A stretch of 64,000 nt of DNA from Clostridia bacterium (GTDB lineage Bacteria > Bacillota > Clostridia > Lachnospirales > Lachnospiraceae), in contig CAJTFD010000003.1 of assembly GCA_910575625.1 (NCBI GenBank), forward strand, positions 124,001 to 188,000, written 5' to 3'. The translations under genes were made by a program, and so were the position numbers. The notes beneath the pieces were generated by a model. The model was not told the origin of the DNA. It did not search any database and saw only the letters and a list, made by a program, of their open reading frames with translations. How positions within the stretch are numbered: position 1 is the stretch's first letter; every line of letters starts with the position of its first letter. This document shows positions 54,283 through 62,776 of the stretch, piece after piece.

Positions 54283-55213
54283 ACCACTCTACTCCTTTCA
54301 TCCGCGCGTCGGTCTCGCTGACCAGCCGGTGGATCAGGTCTTTACAGGATATCCGCTCTCTGACCAGCCCCGCGATCTGTCCGGCCATCACGCTCCCGTT
54401 TTTTACATCCCCGTCGACGACAGCGTTCCGCAGTGCGCCCAGGGTCAGATATTCCAGCTCCTCAAAACTTGCACCCTTTTCCTCTAACTCCATATATTTT
54501 TTGGTCATCTCGTTGCGCAGTGTGCGGATCGGATGGCCGGTGCTCCGTCCGGTCACCCGGGTGTCGATGTCTTTTGCCTTTAGGATCCGCTCTTTGTAAT
54601 TGTCATGGACCTGGGATTCGTTGGTGACCACAAAACAGGTCCCCATCTGCACCCCTTTCGCCCCCAGCATAAATGCCGCGGCGATGCCCCGCCCATCGGC
54701 GATGCCCCCGGCCGCGATGACCGGGATCTGCACGGCATCGGCCACCTGGGGCACAAGGGTCATCGTGGTGCTCTCCCCGATATGCCCGCCAGCCTCACAG
54801 CCCTCTGCCACCACTGCATCTGCGCCGCAGCGTTCCATGCGTTTTGCCAGGGCCACGGAGGCCACCACCGGGATCACTTTTATGCCGGCGTTCTTCCACA
54901 ACTCCATGTATTTCTCTGGACTGCCCGCGCCGGTGGTCACCACTCTGACCTCCTCCTCGGCGACTACTTTTGCCACCTCATCTGCATGGGGGCTCAGCAG
55001 CATGATGTTTACGCCAAAGGGCCTGTCGGTCCGCTTTTTTACTTCACAGATCTGCTCCCGTACCCAGTCCGCCGGGGCATTGGCCGCTCCGATCAGCCCT
55101 AACCCCCCCGCTTCGGATACCGCTGCCGCCAGATGGTATTCGGCGACCCATGCCATGCCGCCCTGGATGATGGGATATTGGATCTCTAATAAACTGCTCA
55201 ATTCTGTCTGCAT
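54275..55213 (-). CDS. fabK: Enoyl-ACP reductase II FabK
   Basis: 312 residues, FMN TIM barrel. Motifs: YPIIQGGMAWVAEYHLAAAVSEAGGLGLIG, VTTGAGSPEKYM, VAEGCEAGGHIG and MLGAKGVQMGTCFV. It is the flavin-dependent enoyl reductase that replaces triclosan-sensitive FabI in many Firmicutes. No fabI or fabL lies nearby. It lies 19 bases after fabH, exactly where many relatives place acpP; none is here. Confidence 0.95.
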   Translation of the reverse strand: MQTELSSLLEIQYPIIQGGMAWVAEYHLAAAVSEAGGLGLIGAANAPADWVREQICEVKKRTDRPFGVNIMLLSPHADEVAKVVAEEEVRVVTTGAGSPEKYMELWKNAGIKVIPVVASVALAKRMERCGADAVVAEGCEAGGHIGESTTMTLVPQVADAVQIPVIAAGGIADGRGIAAAFMLGAKGVQMGTCFVVTNESQVHDNYKERILKAKDIDTRVTGRSTGHPIRTLRNEMTKKYMELEEKGASFEELEYLTLGALRNAVVDGDVKNGSVMAGQIAGLVRERISCKDLIHRLVSETDARMKGVEWYD

Positions 55214-55232
55214 TTATCTTTACCTCACTTTA

Positions 55233-56213
55233 TCATATCCATTCGTAGAGGGCCGCGCCCCAGATCAGTCCCGCACCGAACCCGGCCAGGACCATCTTCT
55301 GCCCGGACTTTAACAGCCCTTTCTTATTCATCTCGTCTAACAGGATCGGTATGCTGGCCGATGATGTGTTGCCGTATTCCTGGATATTCACCGGGAACTT
55401 CTCCATGGGTTCCCCCAGACGTTTGGCCACCGACTCTATGATCCTCCTGTTCGCCTGATGGAGCAGGAACCAGGCGATCTCCTCCTGGCGGACTCCGTTT
55501 TTCTCCAGCACGCCCCGGATCGCCTCCGGTACTCTCTTTATGGCAAATTGAAAGACCGCCTTTCCGTCCATCTGCATAAAATATCCGTCGCTGTCATAGT
55601 CTCTTTTTTCTTTGACATCCAGCACATTCCAGTCGTGCCTGCTCTTGAGGGTGAGCGCACTGCCTTTCGCCCCGTCTGCGCGGGTCACGGGCAGATACAT
55701 CCTCCGGTCATCCGCCTTTAACACAGCCGCGCCCGCCCCGTCTCCGAACAGGATGCAGGTCCCCCTGTCTTTCCAGTTTGTCAGATTGGAAAGGCTCTCG
55801 CTGCCGATGATCAGTGCTGTGCTGTAAATGCCCCCGGCCAGATAGGCCGCCGCAGTGTTGTAGGCAAGGAGGAAACCTGTACACGCGGCACTTAAGTCGA
55901 AGCAGGTGGCGTGTATGGCCCCCAGCTCTTTTTGCACCTCACAGGCCGCACAGGGTAGGATCATATTGGAGGATATGGTGGATACGATGATCAGGTCTAC
56001 CTCCTCAGCCGATACGCCCGCGGACGTGAGCGCCTGACGGCCCGCCTCGCAGGCCATGGAGACGGTCGTCTCTCCGTCGACGATGTGCCGGCGCCGGATC
56101 CCGGTGCGCTCCTGTATCCATCCGTCGCTGGTATCCACCAATGCTGCTATGCCGTTGTTGTCTATTGTATAGGAAGGGATGTAGGACCCTGTCCCGCATA
56201 TACTCACAGCCAT
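55233..56213 (-). CDS. fabH: 3-oxoacyl-ACP synthase III FabH
   Basis: 326 residues with Cys111 (SAACTGFLLA), His252 (LLHQANRRI) and Asn282 (EYGNTSSAS), the initiating condensing-enzyme triad. It condenses acyl-CoA with malonyl-ACP. First gene of the operon; AAAGGAG precedes the ATG. A consensus promoter and FabT-like site lie upstream. Confidence 0.96.
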   Translation of the reverse strand: MAVSICGTGSYIPSYTIDNNGIAALVDTSDGWIQERTGIRRRHIVDGETTVSMACEAGRQALTSAGVSAEEVDLIIVSTISSNMILPCAACEVQKELGAIHATCFDLSAACTGFLLAYNTAAAYLAGGIYSTALIIGSESLSNLTNWKDRGTCILFGDGAGAAVLKADDRRMYLPVTRADGAKGSALTLKSRHDWNVLDVKEKRDYDSDGYFMQMDGKAVFQFAIKRVPEAIRGVLEKNGVRQEEIAWFLLHQANRRIIESVAKRLGEPMEKFPVNIQEYGNTSSASIPILLDEMNKKGLLKSGQKMVLAGFGAGLIWGAALYEWI

Positions 56214-56258
56214 ATGGTCTCCTTTGATCTATTTTAATCTGTTTTGAATGTAAATTAT

Positions 56259-56271
56259 TTTGATTTTCAAA
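56259..56271. promoter_or_regulatory. FabT-like operator at the fabH promoter
   Basis: TTTGATTTTCAAA is a perfect TTTGA-n3-TCAAA palindrome abutting the -10. FabT sites in streptococci have the form TTTGATTATCAAA. The operon encodes a MarR/FabT-type regulator at its 3' end. Confidence 0.75.
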
Positions 56272-56299
56272 GTATATACCCTCTCCCCCCGTTTGTCAA
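56271..56299 (-). promoter_or_regulatory. Promoter of the fab operon
   Basis: On the minus strand TTGACA (56299-56294), 17 bases, TATACT (56276-56271), 58 bases before the fabH ATG. Confidence 0.85.
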
Positions 56300-56350
56300 G
56301 GAATTTTAGGTTAAAAAGGGCCGGGCTGCCGTAAAACAGTACCCGGACAC

Positions 56351-56379
56351 TTTACACGTCCCGGTTTTACGGCTATAAT
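56351..56379 (+). promoter_or_regulatory. Promoter of murT-gatD
   Basis: TTTACA (56351-56356), 17 bases, TATAAT (56374-56379), 44 bases before the ATG at 56423. Nearly identical in spacer and flanks to the promoter at 40931-40959. Confidence 0.8.
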
Positions 56380-56422
56380 GGTCATGGAACGTGTCTTAAA
56401 AACGATACAATTGGAGGAAGCC

Positions 56423-57763
56423 ATGGATATAAGAAGGATCCTCGCGGTCTGGACCGCGAAAGCCGCCTGCAGTATCTGCAGGCATATGGGCAGGCAGGGG
56501 GTGACCTGGGCCGGGAAGCTGGCCCTCGCGATCTACCCGCCCATCCTGCGTGAACTGGCTGCCGAGGTCCGCCAGAAGATCTTCATCGTCTGCGGGACCA
56601 ATGGAAAGACCACCACCAACAACCTGCTCTGCTCCGCCTTGGAGACAGAGGGGGTAAAAGTCATCTGCAACCGCACAGGCTCCAATATGCTAAACGGTGT
56701 GGCGGCCGCTTTTGTCCTGGCCGCCGGCATGAACGGGAAGATCGATGCCGACTGCGCCTGCATCGAGGTGGACGAAGCCTCCACCCGGCATATCTTTCCC
56801 CAATTCAAACCCGACCACATGGTCCTGACCAACCTGTTCCGGGACCAGCTGGACCGCTACGGGGAGATCGACATCACGATGGATATCTTAAAAGGCGTCA
56901 TGGACAGCGCACCCCAGATGGATGTGATCGTCAATGGCGACGATGCCCTCTCCGCCTACCTGGCCACAGAGTGCAAAAATCCCTCCGTCACCTACGGCAT
57001 CAGCGAGCCAGTCGCGGACGCGTCCGACATCCAGGAGATCCGGGAAGGGCGTTTTTGCAAAAAATGCGGCGCGCGCCTCTCCTACCGTTTCTACCATTAC
57101 AGCCAGTTGGGCGACTACGCCTGTCCCCAGTGCGGTTTCGCCCGGCCGTCCATCGACTACGACGCCCGGGATGTACAGATGGGGGAACAGCTGTCCTTCC
57201 GGGTAGGGACGGAGCATATTGTCGCCAATTACCGGGGATTTTACAACGTTTACAATATCTTGGCCGCCTACGCGGCCGCGGATCATGCTGGCTTTACCCT
57301 GTCCCATTTCAACCAGATGCTCAAAGAGTTCCACCCGGAGAACGGGCGGATGGAGAGTTTCCGCATCCGTGACACCGCGATCGTGCTGAACCTGGCCAAG
57401 AACCCCGCCGGATTCAACCAGAACATCTCGGCCGTCATAACCGACACCCGCCCCAAAGACCTGGTCATCGTCATCAACGACAACGAGCAGGACGGCACGG
57501 ACATCTCCTGGCTGTGGGATGTGGATTTTGACCGGTTTTCCGGGGATGAGATCCATTCGATCACCGTCAGCGGCATCCGCTGCCAGGATATGCGGCTGCG
57601 GCTCAAGTACGCAGATATCCCTTCCATATTGGAGGCGGATGTGGAATCGGCCATCTGGGGGCGGGTGGTGGACGGCTGCGGAAACCTGTACGTGCTGGTC
57701 AACTACACCGCTTTATTTAGCACCCGGAACATCTTAAAGAAACTGGAAGGTGAACGATCATGA
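56423..57763 (+). CDS. murT: Lipid II isoglutaminyl synthase, MurT subunit
   Basis: 446 residues from the ATG at 56423 (TTGGAGG upstream). Mur-ligase ATPase loop IVCGTNGKTTTNNLL, central domain with DEASTRHIFPQ and FRDQLDRYGE, and an inserted zinc ribbon CKKCGARLSYRF-CPQCGF that marks MurT; a C-terminal DUF1727 region follows. With GatD it amidates the alpha-carboxyl of D-Glu in lipid II. The stop overlaps the gatD start (ATGA). Confidence 0.93.
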   Translation: MDIRRILAVWTAKAACSICRHMGRQGVTWAGKLALAIYPPILRELAAEVRQKIFIVCGTNGKTTTNNLLCSALETEGVKVICNRTGSNMLNGVAAAFVLAAGMNGKIDADCACIEVDEASTRHIFPQFKPDHMVLTNLFRDQLDRYGEIDITMDILKGVMDSAPQMDVIVNGDDALSAYLATECKNPSVTYGISEPVADASDIQEIREGRFCKKCGARLSYRFYHYSQLGDYACPQCGFARPSIDYDARDVQMGEQLSFRVGTEHIVANYRGFYNVYNILAAYAAADHAGFTLSHFNQMLKEFHPENGRMESFRIRDTAIVLNLAKNPAGFNQNISAVITDTRPKDLVIVINDNEQDGTDISWLWDVDFDRFSGDEIHSITVSGIRCQDMRLRLKYADIPSILEADVESAIWGRVVDGCGNLYVLVNYTALFSTRNILKKLEGERS

Positions 57764-58500
57764 AACGAGCTATGAAACGGGATATGGAACTGACCATCGG
57801 ACATCTCTATCCGGATCTTTTGAACCTATACGGGGACAGGGGCAACATCGCCTGCCTGATGAAAAGGTGCACGTGGCGGGGGATCCACGCCCGCACGATC
57901 GGATTTGAGAGCGAAGATGAGGTGGATTTTTCCGCCTTGGACATCGTGCTCTTAGGGGGCGGCTCAGACCGGGAACAGATGCTGGTCTGCGAAAAATTAA
58001 AAAAGATCCGGCGGGATTTCCAAGATTACGTGGAGGATAACGGCGTTGTCCTGGCCGTATGCGGCGGATACCAGCTCCTGGGAAAATATTATAAGACAAA
58101 AGACGGGACGATCGAGGGACTGGACCTGGTGGACATATATACAGAACAGGGCGAGGGCCGCCTGATCGACAACATCATCCTCAAGAGCCCTCTGTGCGAA
58201 ATGCCCGTGGTGGGATTCGAAAACCACGGGGGCCGGACATACATCGGCAAAAACCGCCCCTTCGGAAAAGTCCTCTACGGGTCGGGCAACGACAGCGAGA
58301 GCGGCTGCGAGGGCGTTCTCTACAAAAACGTCATCGGCACCTATCTCCACGGCCCCCTGCTGCCCAAAAACCCCCAGATTTGCGACCACCTGATCAAAAA
58401 AGCCCTGGAGAGAAAATACGGGTCCGCAGACCTCGCCCCCTTAGACGACAGACAAGAACAGGAAGCAAACACATATATGATCAAGCGACTGATGAGATAA
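57760..58500 (+). CDS. gatD: Lipid II isoglutaminyl synthase, GatD glutaminase subunit
   Basis: 246 residues, class I amidotransferase of the CobB/CobQ type. ELTIGHLYPDLLNLYGDRGN at the start, nucleophile Cys101 in VLAVCGGYQLLG, GFENHGGRTY and the catalytic His in GTYLHGPLLPKNP. It releases ammonia from glutamine for MurT. Ends 11 bases before a substrate-binding lipoprotein gene. Confidence 0.93.
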   Translation: MKRAMKRDMELTIGHLYPDLLNLYGDRGNIACLMKRCTWRGIHARTIGFESEDEVDFSALDIVLLGGGSDREQMLVCEKLKKIRRDFQDYVEDNGVVLAVCGGYQLLGKYYKTKDGTIEGLDLVDIYTEQGEGRLIDNIILKSPLCEMPVVGFENHGGRTYIGKNRPFGKVLYGSGNDSESGCEGVLYKNVIGTYLHGPLLPKNPQICDHLIKKALERKYGSADLAPLDDRQEQEANTYMIKRLMR

Positions 58501-58511
58501 GGAGGTTTTAC

Positions 58512-59678
58512 ATGAAGATCAAGATCACTGGCTGGATGCTCTGTCTCGTCCTTCTCTTAAGTCTGGCCGGATGCCAGAAACAGGACAGTCCTTCCGGCAA
58601 AAAAGACAGCACTTCTCAGACAACATCCGGCAGCCAAAATTTTGCCGAGAACGTGGCTTCGGAAAATGAACAGAAAAAACCCGTCGCCGCCATATCCATG
58701 CCGTCCCAGTCCGACGAGAAATGGATCAGCGCCGCCGCTTTCATGAACACCAGCCTGACAGACGCCGGTTTTAGAGTATCCGTAGAATTTGCCGAGGACG
58801 ACGCACAAAAGCAGATCCGGCAGTTAAAAAAATTTGTCAAGCAGAAAGCTGCCTGCCTGATCGTGGCCCCCGTCCCCTCCGCCGACCTCTCCGAGCCGCT
58901 TAAGAAGGCCCAGAAGGCAAAGATACCGGTGATCTCCTACGAGCGTCTGGCGACGGGCACGGATGCGGTGGATTATTACGCCGGATTTGACAACCTAGAG
59001 GCGGGCAGACAGATCGGAGAATACATCGTAGAAGAAAAGGGACTGGATAAAAAAGTTGTCTCCGGCAATGCGTCCGCTGCCTGCACCATTGAATTTTTCA
59101 TGGGCGACCCCCAGGACTACAGCGCGAAGATGGTCCACCAGGGCATCCTGGAGATCTTGCAGCCCTATCTGGATAGCGGACGGCTGGTCTGCAAGTCCGG
59201 GCGCATCCGATTTGAGGACACCGCGATCCTATATGAGGCAGAGGATACTGCCCAGAAAAACTGTGAGGCCCTTCTGGATGCCAATTATCTGGACAGCCAT
59301 CTGGATATCGCCTGCACCTCATCGGACTTCCTGGCCTACGGTGTACGCACAGCTTTAGAAAACAGGGACTACACCAAAGGAAACGACTGGCCGCTCGTAA
59401 CCGGACAGGATGCACAGCTGGATGCCGTCCAGGATATCAAGGCCGGATACCAGACCATGTCCGTCTTCCGCAACACCCGGACCCTGGCCGCCAAATGCGC
59501 GGAGATGGCCATAGACTGCATAAACGGCAAGATCCCCACGACCAACGACCAGGAACAATATAAAAAAGGAAAGAAAGCCATCCCGTCCTATCTGTGCAGC
59601 ACACAGGTCGTGGATAAAGAGAATTATAAGGAAGTCCTGATCGACAGCGGACATTATACGAAGAGCCAGCTGCAATGA
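58512..59678 (+). CDS. Sugar-type ABC substrate-binding lipoprotein, orphan
   Basis: 388 residues starting MKIKITGWMLCLVLLLSLAGC (lipobox, Cys21); GGAGG lies 7 bases before the ATG. A Ser/Thr/Asn linker, then a two-lobe periplasmic-binding fold of the xylose/ribose type: AAISMPSQSDEKWISAAAFM, KAACLIVAPVPSADL, IPVISYERLATGTDAVDYYAGFDN, EGxQ-like GRQIGEYI and VTGQDAQLDAVQDIKAGYQTMSVFRN. Such proteins bind sugars for import or sensing. No permease or ATPase gene is adjacent; it directly follows gatD. Confidence 0.85.
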   Translation: MKIKITGWMLCLVLLLSLAGCQKQDSPSGKKDSTSQTTSGSQNFAENVASENEQKKPVAAISMPSQSDEKWISAAAFMNTSLTDAGFRVSVEFAEDDAQKQIRQLKKFVKQKAACLIVAPVPSADLSEPLKKAQKAKIPVISYERLATGTDAVDYYAGFDNLEAGRQIGEYIVEEKGLDKKVVSGNASAACTIEFFMGDPQDYSAKMVHQGILEILQPYLDSGRLVCKSGRIRFEDTAILYEAEDTAQKNCEALLDANYLDSHLDIACTSSDFLAYGVRTALENRDYTKGNDWPLVTGQDAQLDAVQDIKAGYQTMSVFRNTRTLAAKCAEMAIDCINGKIPTTNDQEQYKKGKKAIPSYLCSTQVVDKENYKEVLIDSGHYTKSQLQ

Positions 59679-59700
59679 GTACTATGATCTACAATCTAAG

Positions 59701-59727
59701 ATGCCCGGTGTGGATAACACCGGGCAT
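59701..59727. terminator. Terminator hairpin after the substrate-binding protein
   Basis: ATGCCCGGTGT (59701-59711), loop GGATA, ACACCGGGCAT (59717-59727): perfect 11-bp stem 22 bases after the stop, followed by TTCATAT. It also faces the convergent ECF gene. Confidence 0.7.
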
Positions 59728-59771
59728 TTCATATCCTAAATCTGATCACCAAAAGGAGCTTATCTCGATCT

Positions 59772-60305
59772 TTATTTATGCCGTCGCGACGCCCCGGCCA
59801 TATACGAAAATTCCGGTATGGCCGCCAGGAGCGGATACAGGAGCATGGACAACACCAGTCCCCCCACTCCCTGGATCAGGTTCGGGAACATACTGCCGAC
59901 AGCCGCCGGGACCCCATACAGAAAGCTTTCACACAACGCATAGCCAAACACGACCAACAGGATATCGAAGATCCCGCCAACGGCCACGCCCATCCAAGCG
60001 GCCTTTCCTTTTTCCAGGATAAAATGGAATGCCTTCCCCGTCAAAAATGCAACTGCACCCTTGATCAAAAAAGTGATGGGCACATACAAGAAATAACCGC
60101 CTAACAAGTCTGCCATAGCCGACCCGATCCCCGCGGCCAGACCGCCGTACACAGGCCCCAAAAAGATACCCGCGAGAATGACGATCGCATCCCCAGGGTG
60201 GATATACCCTCCGGTGCCAAATGTGGGGATACGGATCACCATGGTCGCCGCACAGGCCAGGGCCGCAAACAACGCTGCAAGTACTAATTTTTTTGTGTTC
60301 TTCAT
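59772..60305 (-). CDS. ECF transporter S component, substrate unknown
   Basis: 177 residues with five or six membrane helices. ECF S-component features: KKLVLAALFAALACAATMVIRIPT with the AxxxA motif in helix 1, and GGYIHPGDAIVILAGIFLGPVYGGLAAGIGSAMADLLGGY. These bind a vitamin or metabolite and share an energising module encoded elsewhere. The substrate cannot be assigned; the 83-base leader gives no convincing riboswitch. Follows the symporter gene. Confidence 0.85.
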   Translation of the reverse strand: MKNTKKLVLAALFAALACAATMVIRIPTFGTGGYIHPGDAIVILAGIFLGPVYGGLAAGIGSAMADLLGGYFLYVPITFLIKGAVAFLTGKAFHFILEKGKAAWMGVAVGGIFDILLVVFGYALCESFLYGVPAAVGSMFPNLIQGVGGLVLSMLLYPLLAAIPEFSYMAGASRRHK

Positions 60306-60388
60306 TTCAGTCTGCTTCCTTTCTCTTCATCTATATTCCCTTCACATCCAGATCATCTGCGGGTGCCTGCAGCGGCCCCCCTATCATG

Positions 60389-61789
60389 CTATTCTGAACG
60401 TTCTTTCTTGATCACATCCTGGTATGCGAAACAGTCCTTCGCCACCACCCCGCTCAAGACCAGCAGCGAGATCAAGTTCGGGATCGCCATCAGACCATTC
60501 ATCGTATCCGAGAAATCCCATACGATGCTCAGCGTCTGGGTCGCCCCAAAAAATGCGATCAGGGAGAAGAAGAGACGGTACGGCTTATTCGCTTTCGTGG
60601 AACCCACCAGGAATTCCAGGGATTTTTCACCATAATACTCCCAGCCCAGGATCGTAGAGAAAGCAAACAGCATGATACCGATGGATACCATCCAGCCGCC
60701 AAAGGTCCCCAGCACAGACTGGAACGACGCGATCGTCAGGGACGCCCCGGTGAGCAGTTCCCCATCCGCACCCGCAACTCCCAACTGTCCGGAACTGGCG
60801 ATGACCAGCCCCGTCACGGTACACACCACGATGGTATCAAAAAATGTACCAGTCATGTTGATGTAACCCTGTCTGGACGGCAAATCCGTCTTCGCTGCCG
60901 CCGCCGCGATCGGCGCAGAACCCAGGCCCGCTTCATTAGAAAATACACCACGAGCCACGCCCCAGCGCATGGCGGAGAGCATGGAGGCGATGATCGCACC
61001 GCCCACACCGCCGGATACCGCTTTCACACTGAATGCCATCGAGAAGATCTGTCCCACGCCGGCTGGCAGATTCTTGATATTCAGGATGATAACGACGAGA
61101 CCGCATACAAAATACAGGACAGCCATAAACGGCACGATCTTCTCACAGACCTTACCGATACTCTTGATACCGCCCAACAGCACGATCAGCGCCAACACGG
61201 TGAGCAGTACGCCGGTCACCGCATTTGGTACACCGAAGGTAGTATTCAGGGCTTCAGAGATCGAATTGGCCTGTGTCATGTTCCCGATACCGAAGGAGGC
61301 CATTACTGCAAACAGCGCAAAAGCCACCGCCAAGATCTTGCCCAGGACCGGGATCGGGAATGCGTTTTTCATCACATACATGGGACCCCCGGCCATCTCG
61401 CCGTCCTGGTTGACTTCACGGTATTTGACCGCTAAAAGACTCTCTGCGTATTTCGTGGACAGGCCAAACAATGCGCTGAGCCACATCCATACCAGCGCGC
61501 CCGGGCCGCCCAAAACCATAGCCGTGGCCACACCCACGATGTTTCCGGTCCCGATCGTGGCCGCCAGGGCGGTCATCAGGGACTGGAACGGGGTGATATC
61601 CCCCTCCTGCTGCTCCTCTGTCTTATCTGGTTTACGGAATACAGATTTCAGCGCATACCCCAGATTCCTCCAGGGCAGAAATTTCAGCCGGATGGTCAAA
61701 AACACACCGGTGCCCACCAGGAGCACCAACATGATCGGCCCCCAGACAAAATCGTTGACGCTGTGCAAAATTTCTTCAAATAACTTCAT
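60389..61789 (-). CDS. Alanine/glycine:sodium symporter (AGCS family)
   Basis: 466 residues with about eleven helices. AGCS signature: GPIMLVLLVGTGVFLTIRLKFLPWRN, AALAATIGTGNIVGVATAMVLGGPGALVWMWLSALFG and RGVFSNEAGLGSAPIAAAAAKT. It takes up alanine or glycine with sodium. Begins 35 bases after porB, so it may be co-transcribed with the oxidoreductase. Confidence 0.93.
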   Translation of the reverse strand: MKLFEEILHSVNDFVWGPIMLVLLVGTGVFLTIRLKFLPWRNLGYALKSVFRKPDKTEEQQEGDITPFQSLMTALAATIGTGNIVGVATAMVLGGPGALVWMWLSALFGLSTKYAESLLAVKYREVNQDGEMAGGPMYVMKNAFPIPVLGKILAVAFALFAVMASFGIGNMTQANSISEALNTTFGVPNAVTGVLLTVLALIVLLGGIKSIGKVCEKIVPFMAVLYFVCGLVVIILNIKNLPAGVGQIFSMAFSVKAVSGGVGGAIIASMLSAMRWGVARGVFSNEAGLGSAPIAAAAAKTDLPSRQGYINMTGTFFDTIVVCTVTGLVIASSGQLGVAGADGELLTGASLTIASFQSVLGTFGGWMVSIGIMLFAFSTILGWEYYGEKSLEFLVGSTKANKPYRLFFSLIAFFGATQTLSIVWDFSDTMNGLMAIPNLISLLVLSGVVAKDCFAYQDVIKKERSE

Positions 61790-61824
61790 ACTCCAACTCC
61801 TTCCCCTCTTTTATGTGGAGTGAT

Positions 61825-62757
61825 CTATCTGCTGCAGCGGTAGCACAGGTTCTCCCACCTGCGGTCCACTTCCTTCTGGAACTCCTCGATCAGGTATTCA
61901 TTCTCTTTCTTGAACAGGTGTTTAAAACGTCCCTGTCTGACCAGAAAATCTTCGATCGGCAGCTTCTTTTTCGGCTCATAGTTGAGCGTCCACTTGCCCT
62001 CTTCCACCTCGAAGAGCGGCCAGTAGTTCGTCTCCACGCCCAGACGGCAGATCTCCATGATGTCCGCTGTGGGATACTGCCACCCTCTGGGACAGGGAGC
62101 CATGATGTTTAGGAAAGCCGCGCCCTCTGTGTAGATGGCTTTCTCGGATTTTACGTGGAGGTCTTTAAAATTTTTCCAGAATGTGGTCTGCGCCACGTAG
62201 GGCACGTCATGCTCTGCGATAATGGAAGCTAGATCTTTCCTGTTCTGGGGTTTTCCGTTGCTCTCGCTGCCCACCGGTGTGGTGGTGGTGTTGGCATACA
62301 TGGGTGTGGCGGAGGAACGCTGGATGCCTGTGTTCATGTAGGCCCCGTTGTCGTAGCAGACATAGACCATATCGTGGTTGCGCTCCATCGCCCCGGAGAG
62401 GGACTGGAAACCGATGTCGTAGGTGCCGCCGTCGCCGCCGAAGGTGATAAATTTGTACGTGTCGGCGATCTTCCCTTTTTTCTTCAGCACACGGTAGGCC
62501 GTCTCCACGCCGCTCAAGGTCGCCCCGGCGTTTTCAAAGGCGTTATGGATGTAGCTGTCCTCCCAGGCTGTGTACGGGTACATGAAAGTAGAAACCTCCA
62601 TACAGCCCGTGGCATTCCCGATCACTGCCCGGTCGCCCTCGTGGAGTCCGCGCAGGACATTCCTGGCCGCGATCGTGCCGCCGCAGCCTGCACACATCCT
62701 GTGTCCGGGAGCCAGACGCTCCGGTTTGCTCATTGTCTCTTTAAAATTATAGGCCAT
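61825..62757 (-). CDS. porB: 2-oxoacid:ferredoxin oxidoreductase beta subunit (pyruvate type)
   Basis: 310 residues. Thiamine diphosphate-binding pattern: MCAGCGGTIAARNVLRG, GNATGCMEVST, FGGDGGTYDIGFQSLSGAMERNHD and YVCYDNGAYMNTGIQRSSATP. With PorA and ferredoxin-like subunits it decarboxylates 2-oxoacids to acyl-CoA and reduced ferredoxin. The four-subunit arrangement and motif set fit pyruvate; substrate not proven. Confidence 0.9.
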   Translation of the reverse strand: MAYNFKETMSKPERLAPGHRMCAGCGGTIAARNVLRGLHEGDRAVIGNATGCMEVSTFMYPYTAWEDSYIHNAFENAGATLSGVETAYRVLKKKGKIADTYKFITFGGDGGTYDIGFQSLSGAMERNHDMVYVCYDNGAYMNTGIQRSSATPMYANTTTTPVGSESNGKPQNRKDLASIIAEHDVPYVAQTTFWKNFKDLHVKSEKAIYTEGAAFLNIMAPCPRGWQYPTADIMEICRLGVETNYWPLFEVEEGKWTLNYEPKKKLPIEDFLVRQGRFKHLFKKENEYLIEEFQKEVDRRWENLCYRCSR

Positions 62758-62776
62758 GATCTTATCCCCGTCCTTT

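Noticed and set aside
60306-60388. Possible thiamine or similar riboswitch before the ECF S component (GATCTGGATGTGAAGGG)
   Set aside because: Only a short 3'-like fragment matches; the leader is 83 bases and lacks the other conserved half.
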